Source: JAJYTI01 sp035302145
GTDB lineage: Bacteria; Bacteroidota; Bacteroidia; Flavobacteriales; Flavobacteriaceae
Direction of reading: 5' to 3'
Length of the DNA stretch: 10,560 bases
Assembly (NCBI GenBank): GCA_035302145.1
Contig: DATGSX010000054.1
Coordinates: 1-10,560 of the forward strand
Below are positions 6,066 to 10,560 of the stretch, piece after piece. A program made the translations under genes and the position numbers. The stretch's first letter is position 1, and the number at the start of each line of letters is the position of its first letter. Under the pieces are notes generated by a model, which made no database searches, had not been told where the DNA came from, and worked only from the letters and a program-made list of their open reading frames with translations.

Positions 6066-6296
6066 AAAATAAAGTGAGTATTCCCTTATTTATTGCGTTT
6101 TCAAAGTAGAAAGCTTCAATTCAGAATAGAAAATTATCGATAAAAATGATAAAGTCTATTGGATCCTCTATATAGGGCTGTTATGGAACTATAAAAAATC
6201 ATAAGCACCTAAGGGAGCTTAGAACAATAGTGGTTCTTACATTAAACTCTATCTGTTTTAACTATCTAGTATTTATAAGTTTTGTGATGAGAAGCT

Positions 6297-6336
6297 AATC
6301 CATACTACACGATCTTGTTTTCGAATAGTATGGATT
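6297..6336. repeat. Perfect 11-base inverted repeat downstream of the S9 peptidase gene
   Basis: AATCCATACTA (6297-6307) and TAGTATGGATT (6326-6336) are perfectly complementary around an 18-base loop. It lies 28 bases beyond the peptidase stop codon on the minus strand, so it may cap or end that transcript. No T-run follows on that strand, so factor-independent termination is doubtful. Confidence 0.6.
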
Positions 6337-6364
6337 TAGTAGCATCTATGTTGTAGTTTTTCTT

Positions 6365-8641
6365 CTATTTATCCTCCTCAAAATCCCATAAAGGCTCTAC
6401 ACCTCTAAGGTGTTCTATAAAGTAATTCCATCGTACTTTATTGAAGTATTTTAAGTGTTTTCCTACAAACCCATGTCGTTGGCTTGGCAGAATTAGCATG
6501 TCAAATTGTTTATCAGCATTTATGAGGGCTTCCGCAAGCTTGAACGTAGCCGATGGATTTACATTTTCGTCAATTCCTCCATGAACTAAGAGTAATTTTC
6601 CTTTTAGGTTTTTTGCATTGGTTATATTGGATTGCTCATGGTAGGCAGAATCTACTGGCCATCCCATATACATTTCTGGCCACCATGCTTTTTCCATTCT
6701 GTGGTCGTGATCTGCCGCACTTGCCACCCCAACCTTATAAAAGTCTGGATAGGCCAATAGTGCGCGGGTGGCATCATAACCTCCTGCAGAATGTCCATAG
6801 ATTCCTACTCGAGAGGTGTCTAGCCATGGGTACTTCTTACCTAATTGTTTAATAGCTAATACGTGATCATCTAGATTACCCCCAAGATTTTTATAAGAGT
6901 AGTCGTGAAACTCTTTCGATCTGCCCGACGAACCTAATCCATCGACAACCACTACCACGAATCCTAACTCGGCAAAAGGTTGTTGCCTAAGTGCCTCTGA
7001 AAAGCTTTTCGGGAATACCTGTGTATGAGGTCCGGTATAACTCATTTCGATGATTGGATAAGTCTTTGTAGGGTCGAAGTCGGTAGGTTTCCAGAGCGCT
7101 CCATAAATAGTGGTTTTCCCATCTCTAGCGATAGCAGTAAATATCTCTGGTGGGAGCCAATTACCTAGCTTACTCACATCGGCTTTTCCTAGTTGTTTAA
7201 GTATTTCTCCTGTTTTGCTACTGCGTAAAACCGTTGTGGTCGGGGTGTTTACAGTAGAATGGTTATCCACAAAATATGTGGCGTTTGGCGATAAGCTTAT
7301 TTGATGATGTAAGTTTTCTGGTGTTAGCAGCTTTAAGTTTTTCCCGTTAAAAGAAATGCGATATAGGTGTTGGAAATAAGGGTTTCGTCCTGCTTCTTTA
7401 CCCGAAGCTAGAAAGTATAGCTGCTTATTCTTTTCGTCTATACGAACTATATCGTTTATATAATAACTTCCATTGGTAATCGCTTTTTCTTTTTTTGTTT
7501 TCAAATCCAAGCTATACAACTGGCGCCAACCACTTTTTTCGGATAAAAAGAACAATAAACCATTTTCTTCTGCCAAGTGGTACTCAAAGGTGTCGATATT
7601 CGTCTTACTCGATTCGGTATAAAGCGTTTCCAACTTCTCGGTATTTAAATCTAACCTATGTATAGCCTTATTCTGAAACCCTCGGGAGGTAGATTCTAAG
7701 TAGACTATGCTAGGTTTTTTTGACCAACGCTTAGCAATACTATTGATATGGGTACTCCTTGGTAAATCTACTTTTATCTCTTTTCCAGATGCAACATTAA
7801 AAAATACTGGTTCTACATACACCATGGTAGTGTCGCCTGGCGAGCCTCGGTAGTACGAGAGCAGTTTAGGGCGATATAAGCTGTCAATACTCCAGTCAAG
7901 TAAATACATCTTTTCTGCAGTTCTTAAATCGATAATATCTGTAGAAATCCATTTGCTGTCTGCCGACCATTCCATTCTAAAATATTCTGGACGATCGCCG
8001 TTTTCACCTTCCATAATGTCATACCATCCGTAGTAACTTGCATATTCATATCCTTTTTCACCAGCGGTGCTCAGTTGCTTCAATGTTTCATCTTTAGCCG
8101 ACCTGATGTATAGATTGTAGTCTTTAGCATAAGCTATCCACTCCTTATCTGGTGATGTGATTTCCTTTATATCCGCATTATTCTTTTTTGAAATACTTTT
8201 AAGAGAGTAGGTTGTAGTGTTTAATACAAAGGTTTTTCCCTTTACTCCAATTTCTAATTCTTCAGCGTTTTTATAGACTATGTTATTTACAGGTAGATCC
8301 TCGGCAGAAATGTCCTCCCTCAAGGTCTCGGAAAGCACTTCGGATAGTTTATTATGATCGAATAAGTCAGTCTGCTTTAAATCGGGCAGGGAAATTTTAA
8401 CGTACCGTTTTCCTTCAGAGGAGTGTTGTACAAACCATAACCCAGTATTATCTGGTAACCAATGGGGTTGAATGTGCAGGTTAAATGCTTTTTTATTATG
8501 GTAGTTTTCATGCATAAAGCTTAACGCACGTTGGTAATCCGCAACCGTTATTTTTTCTTGTGCAACTAAAATTTTTGAGGAAAACAATACAAAAATTACA
8601 AGTAGTATGTTAACTCTCTTTTTAAATATTTCTAGTGTCAT
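6365..8641 (-). CDS. Secreted S9 family serine peptidase (DPP IV-like)
   Basis: This 758-residue protein has a signal peptide (basic KKR, hydrophobic core about 11-21, cleavage near VAQ at 26-28) and so acts in the periplasm or outside. Residues about 90-480 form the DPP IV-type beta-propeller, with repeated blade segments such as MEWSADSKWIST, HRLDLNTEKLETL and YSLDLKTKKEKAIT. Residues about 500-750 are the alpha/beta-hydrolase S9 domain. The triad is complete: Ser618 in IYGHSAGGYDA, Asp691 in VHGGIDENVNP and His723 in SQRHGF. Length fits the family. The propeller site that holds the Glu-Glu pair in true dipeptidyl peptidase IV reads YYGWYDIMEGE (203-213), so the pair is not conserved, and peptide specificity may differ. 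The gene stands alone, flanked by long gaps. Upstream of the start, the message carries CCTCC rather than a Shine-Dalgarno sequence. Family is certain; substrate is not known. Confidence 0.95.
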   Translation of the reverse strand: MTLEIFKKRVNILLVIFVLFSSKILVAQEKITVADYQRALSFMHENYHNKKAFNLHIQPHWLPDNTGLWFVQHSSEGKRYVKISLPDLKQTDLFDHNKLSEVLSETLREDISAEDLPVNNIVYKNAEELEIGVKGKTFVLNTTTYSLKSISKKNNADIKEITSPDKEWIAYAKDYNLYIRSAKDETLKQLSTAGEKGYEYASYYGWYDIMEGENGDRPEYFRMEWSADSKWISTDIIDLRTAEKMYLLDWSIDSLYRPKLLSYYRGSPGDTTMVYVEPVFFNVASGKEIKVDLPRSTHINSIAKRWSKKPSIVYLESTSRGFQNKAIHRLDLNTEKLETLYTESSKTNIDTFEYHLAEENGLLFFLSEKSGWRQLYSLDLKTKKEKAITNGSYYINDIVRIDEKNKQLYFLASGKEAGRNPYFQHLYRISFNGKNLKLLTPENLHHQISLSPNATYFVDNHSTVNTPTTTVLRSSKTGEILKQLGKADVSKLGNWLPPEIFTAIARDGKTTIYGALWKPTDFDPTKTYPIIEMSYTGPHTQVFPKSFSEALRQQPFAELGFVVVVVDGLGSSGRSKEFHDYSYKNLGGNLDDHVLAIKQLGKKYPWLDTSRVGIYGHSAGGYDATRALLAYPDFYKVGVASAADHDHRMEKAWWPEMYMGWPVDSAYHEQSNITNAKNLKGKLLLVHGGIDENVNPSATFKLAEALINADKQFDMLILPSQRHGFVGKHLKYFNKVRWNYFIEHLRGVEPLWDFEEDK

Positions 8642-8999
8642 TCAAAGGAGGTTTTATATGTATATTATGAATTTACTCTATTTTTTTCAATCCAAAATGC
8701 TTCGAATTTAGGTTATTATTTAATATTAAGCCACTATTTGAAATGAAATAACAGTTCTCTGTAATCCTTTTGAGCATGGATTAAAATCGATTCAGGCAGG
8801 AAGAAAAATAGATGTAAAATTGAATTATTGATAGAAAAACATATTTCCTTAAAGCGAGGAGTGGAATAGCTAAGTTTAGGGGGCATAATGCAATTTAATT
8901 GAGGAAAATTGATTTGTAATATTTTTTTAAACTGTTAAAATGAGGCATCTTTGCATTTCGAAATGTAGTTTCTATCTTAATTTTAAATAGTACCACACC
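8642..8999. other. Divergent intergenic region, 358 bases
   Basis: This is the shared upstream region of the S9 peptidase gene (minus) and the DUF420 gene (plus). I see one reasonable promoter box for the DUF420 gene near its right end and none for the peptidase. TAAATTCG, read on the minus strand at 8710 to 8703, is one base from the -7 consensus, but it lacks a -33 partner. A strong plus-strand Shine-Dalgarno core (AAAGGAGG, 8644-8651) stands before a 17-codon frame at 8658-8711. Confidence 0.45.
8946..8953 (+). promoter_or_regulatory. Candidate -7 box for the DUF420 gene
   Basis: CATCTTTG is one mismatch from TAnnTTTG and is followed by C-A, as is frequent in Bacteroidota promoters. Transcription would start near 8958-8960, leaving a leader of about 40 bases before the ATG at 9000. 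No clear -33 TTG lies at the expected distance, so support is partial. Confidence 0.35.
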
Positions 9000-9452
9000 A
9001 TGAATTTTACCATTTTTATTATGACAGCGGTAATGCTGCTAACTCTTTTGTCACCTTTTGGGGTGTATTATGGGATGAAGCTAGCAAGGAGAAAAGATTA
9101 TAAGCGGCATAAAAGAATTCAAAATCTTATCTTCTATATCTGTGTTATAGGTGTTTTGGCTTTAGAGATTTTGATTCGCTATTCGGGTGGGTCGGGAAGT
9201 TTGGCATCGAATAGTGCGTACTACGGTACTAGTTTCTTTACTGTAACCTTAATTTCTCATATTCTAGTTGCTGTATTAACCTATTTATTGTGGACTGTTC
9301 TAATCATTATTTCCAATAGAAAGTTTCGTAAAAGCCTTCCAGGGCAATTCTCCAAACTCCATAAACGACTAGGATACATTGTATTTATCGGATTGAATTA
9401 TACCGCAATCTCAGCTTTGGCGGTGTACATGATGAGTTTAAACATAGTGTAA
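9000..9452 (+). CDS. DUF420 family membrane protein
   Basis: This is a 150-residue integral membrane protein with four helices, about 5-26, 41-60, 80-104 and 124-147. It fits DUF420: after the first helix a basic loop with His37 (DYKRHKRIQN), then SHILVAVLTYLLWTV with His87, and LHKRLGYIVFIGLNYTAISALAVYMM with His121 leading the last helix. The conserved histidines at membrane edges resemble heme- or copper-binding proteins, and DUF420 relatives are often found near cytochrome oxidase biogenesis genes, but none is next to it here, so any link to respiration is inference. The start gives a complete first helix; no Shine-Dalgarno is seen. It is probably transcribed alone. A structured region follows the stop codon. 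Confidence 0.88.
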   Translation: MNFTIFIMTAVMLLTLLSPFGVYYGMKLARRKDYKRHKRIQNLIFYICVIGVLALEILIRYSGGSGSLASNSAYYGTSFFTVTLISHILVAVLTYLLWTVLIIISNRKFRKSLPGQFSKLHKRLGYIVFIGLNYTAISALAVYMMSLNIV

Positions 9453-9520
9453 ATCGCTAGTAATACTGCCTATAGAACTCGTTTAAATGCGTAGGACGAG
9501 GTATAGGGTGGAAGTGCGAT
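9453..9520 (+). repeat. Nested inverted repeats directly after the DUF420 stop codon
   Basis: Three segments pair in nested order: ATCGC (9453-9457) with GCGAT (9516-9520), CCTATA (9469-9474) with TATAGG (9502-9507), and CTCGT (9478-9482) with ACGAG (9496-9500). The inner two pairs are separated only by a small internal loop (GAA against G). The structure begins on the base after the TAA. A T-stretch is lacking directly after it (AAAATAATTTT), so it may be an imperfect terminator or a 3' stabilising element. Confidence 0.45.
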
Positions 9521-9586
9521 AAAATAATTTTGATAACATTGCCAATAGGTGGGCTGGGGAATGGTAACGCTTAGATCTACATTATC

Positions 9587-9598
9587 CTAAAGCTTTAG
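9587..9598. promoter_or_regulatory. 12-base perfect palindrome upstream of the threonine aldolase gene
   Basis: CTAAAGCTTTAG is a perfect 12-base palindrome. It ends 37 bases before the candidate -7 box at 9636, close to where the -33 region and upstream activator or operator sites would lie. It could bind a dimeric regulator, but a single copy of an AT-rich palindrome can also be chance. Confidence 0.35.
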
Positions 9599-9635
9599 AT
9601 ATTAAAATTATAACTCATAATTTATGTAAAAGACT

Positions 9636-9643
9636 TACATTTG
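9636..9643 (+). promoter_or_regulatory. Candidate -7 box for the threonine aldolase gene
   Basis: TACATTTG is an exact match to the Bacteroidota -7 consensus TAnnTTTG. Transcription would start near 9648-9650 and give a leader of about 40 bases before the ATG at 9689. There is no clear -33 TTG at the usual distance. Confidence 0.42.
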
Positions 9644-9688
9644 AGTCTGTTTACTTACCTATATAGGATTTACGTTAGCACCAACATT

Positions 9689-10560
9689 ATGTACAGCTTT
9701 AAAAACGATTACTCCGAAGGAGCACATCCCAATATTCTAAAGAAACTCATAGAAACCAATCTAGCACAACAATCTGGTTATGGGGACGATGTGTATTCCC
9801 AGCAAGCAAAAGAGATTATAAAACAAAAAACAGCTAATCCTGCTGCTTCTATTTACTTTGTGTCTGGCGGTACACAAGCCAACCTTCTAGTAATAGCTAG
9901 CTTATTGCAACTTCATGAAGCGGTGATAAGTGCAAAAACCGGACATATTTATACGCATGAAACAGGGGCTATAGAAGCTACAGGGCATAGAATAATTACC
10001 GTTGATACGAAGGATGGTAAACTAGAACCTAGCGATATAGAAAAAGTAGTGCAAAATTATGCTTTACGACCTCATGTTGTAAAACCCAAAATGGTGTATA
10101 TATCCAATTCCACCGAAATAGGTACGATATATACCAAAGCAGAATTACAGTTGCTATCTGAATACTGTAAAGCGAATAACCTGTATCTGTTTTTAGATGG
10201 AGCGCGTTTGGGTCATGCTTTAACGGCAGCTGACAATACCATGACACTTAAAGATATCGCTGCTTTTACCGATGTGTTTTATATTGGTGGAACCAAAAAC
10301 GGTGGGTTATTGGGCGAAGCGATAGTCTTTAACCATCCGAATTTAGCTCCGGAATTTGACTATGTTTTAAAACAAAAAGGTGGTTTGTTAGCCAAAGGAA
10401 GGTTGTTAGGAATTCAGTTCCTTGAGTTGTTTCAAGACGATCTTTACTTTAGTTTAGCAAAACATGCCAATCATATGGCGCAGAAGATGGCTTTTGCATT
10501 AAAAGAAAAGGGCTATACTTTTTTAACGGATTCTACTACCAATCAGATCTTTCCAATTCT
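9689..10560 (+). CDS. ltaE: Threonine aldolase-type PLP enzyme, C-terminus cut by window edge
   Basis: The open frame gives 290 codons to the right edge without a stop. It belongs to the GLY1/LtaE group (fold type I, beta-eliminating lyase family) of low-specificity L-threonine aldolases, cytoplasmic enzymes that split threonine or allo-threonine into glycine and acetaldehyde. Evidence in order: SFKNDYSEGAHPNIL at the N-terminus, GYGDDVYS (30-37), the PLP-phosphate-binding region FVSGGTQANLL (57-67), the ring-stacking His90 in IYTHETGA, FLDGARLGHAL with Asp170 and Arg173 (168-178), and the Schiff-base lysine Lys203 in YIGGTKNGGLLGE. Full-length relatives have about 340 residues, so roughly 50 are missing. 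The ATG at 9689 gives the expected N-terminus. No Shine-Dalgarno is seen. Some members of this group act on other beta-hydroxy amino acids, so the exact substrate is open; the symbol follows the family. Confidence 0.9.
   Translation, partial: MYSFKNDYSEGAHPNILKKLIETNLAQQSGYGDDVYSQQAKEIIKQKTANPAASIYFVSGGTQANLLVIASLLQLHEAVISAKTGHIYTHETGAIEATGHRIITVDTKDGKLEPSDIEKVVQNYALRPHVVKPKMVYISNSTEIGTIYTKAELQLLSEYCKANNLYLFLDGARLGHALTAADNTMTLKDIAAFTDVFYIGGTKNGGLLGEAIVFNHPNLAPEFDYVLKQKGGLLAKGRLLGIQFLELFQDDLYFSLAKHANHMAQKMAFALKEKGYTFLTDSTTNQIFPI

Larger units (their letters stand above)
5739..6364. other. Long intergenic region, 626 bases, with inverted repeats
   Basis: This gap separates the end of the S9 peptidase gene from the start of the DUF4142 gene, both on the minus strand. 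I found no gene in it that I can support. It must hold the promoter of the DUF4142 operon and the end of the peptidase transcript. It contains at least four inverted repeats: ATCTAG/CTAGAT at 5900-5905 and 5916-5921, a 10-base stem at 6041-6065, CTAAG/CTTAG at 6209-6222, and an 11-base perfect repeat at 6297-6336. CAAAAATA at 6064-6071 is an exact minus-strand TAnnTTTG match, but no -33 element is at the right distance. Confidence 0.5.

Noticed and set aside
6297..6336. Inverted repeat as the end of an insertion sequence
   Set aside because: No transposase frame, target-site duplication or second terminal repeat is visible around it.
6553..6852. 99-codon plus-strand frame within the S9 peptidase gene
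   Set aside because: It is antisense to the catalytic domain, with no independent coding evidence.
10029..10247. 72-codon minus-strand frame within the threonine aldolase gene
   Set aside because: It is antisense to conserved PLP-enzyme motifs, so it is a shadow.

Overview
The window looks like an ordinary chromosomal segment of an AT-rich member of the Bacteroidota, most likely Flavobacteriales. The evidence is the flavobacterial character of XseA, XseB, the S9 peptidase and the DUF4142 protein, signal peptides ending in the typical AxA-Q form, the near absence of Shine-Dalgarno sequences before the convincing genes, and several TAnnTTTG-type -7 boxes. No phage, transposase, CRISPR, tRNA or rRNA signature was seen.

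Layout, left to right. (1) Positions 1-269, minus strand: N-terminal part of an exported coiled-coil protein that runs off the left edge. (2) 722-1184, plus: two tiny stress-type genes, a CsbD-family protein and a 52-residue two-helix membrane protein of the Lmo0937/DUF5670 type, closed by a clear intrinsic terminator. (3) 1320-3446, plus: xseA and xseB (exonuclease VII), overlapping, followed closely by an unidentified four-helix membrane protein. (4) 3624-4739, plus: alanine dehydrogenase (ald), ending at a probable bidirectional terminator. (5) 4861-5738, minus: a DUF4142 exported helical protein and a cupredoxin lipoprotein, 5 bases apart, forming a two-gene operon. (6) 5739-6364: a 626-base gap with several inverted repeats. 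(7) 6365-8641, minus: a secreted S9 (DPP IV-like) serine peptidase. (8) 9000-9452, plus: a DUF420 membrane protein. (9) 9689 to the right edge, plus: a PLP-dependent threonine-aldolase-type enzyme, truncated by the window.

Functional themes are DNA repair (exonuclease VII), amino-acid catabolism (alanine dehydrogenase, threonine aldolase, exported peptidase) and envelope or stress functions (CsbD, the Lmo0937-type protein, DUF4142 with a cupredoxin, DUF420). These look like independent housekeeping or accessory units rather than one pathway.

I did not find a convincing undescribed multi-gene system. The items most worth a second look are a strong inverted repeat between the two small stress genes, an xseA transcript that may be leaderless, an acidic tail on XseB, the cupredoxin/DUF4142 pair, the lost glutamate motif in the S9 peptidase, and structured intergenic repeats near 6041-6336, 9453-9520 and 9587-9598.
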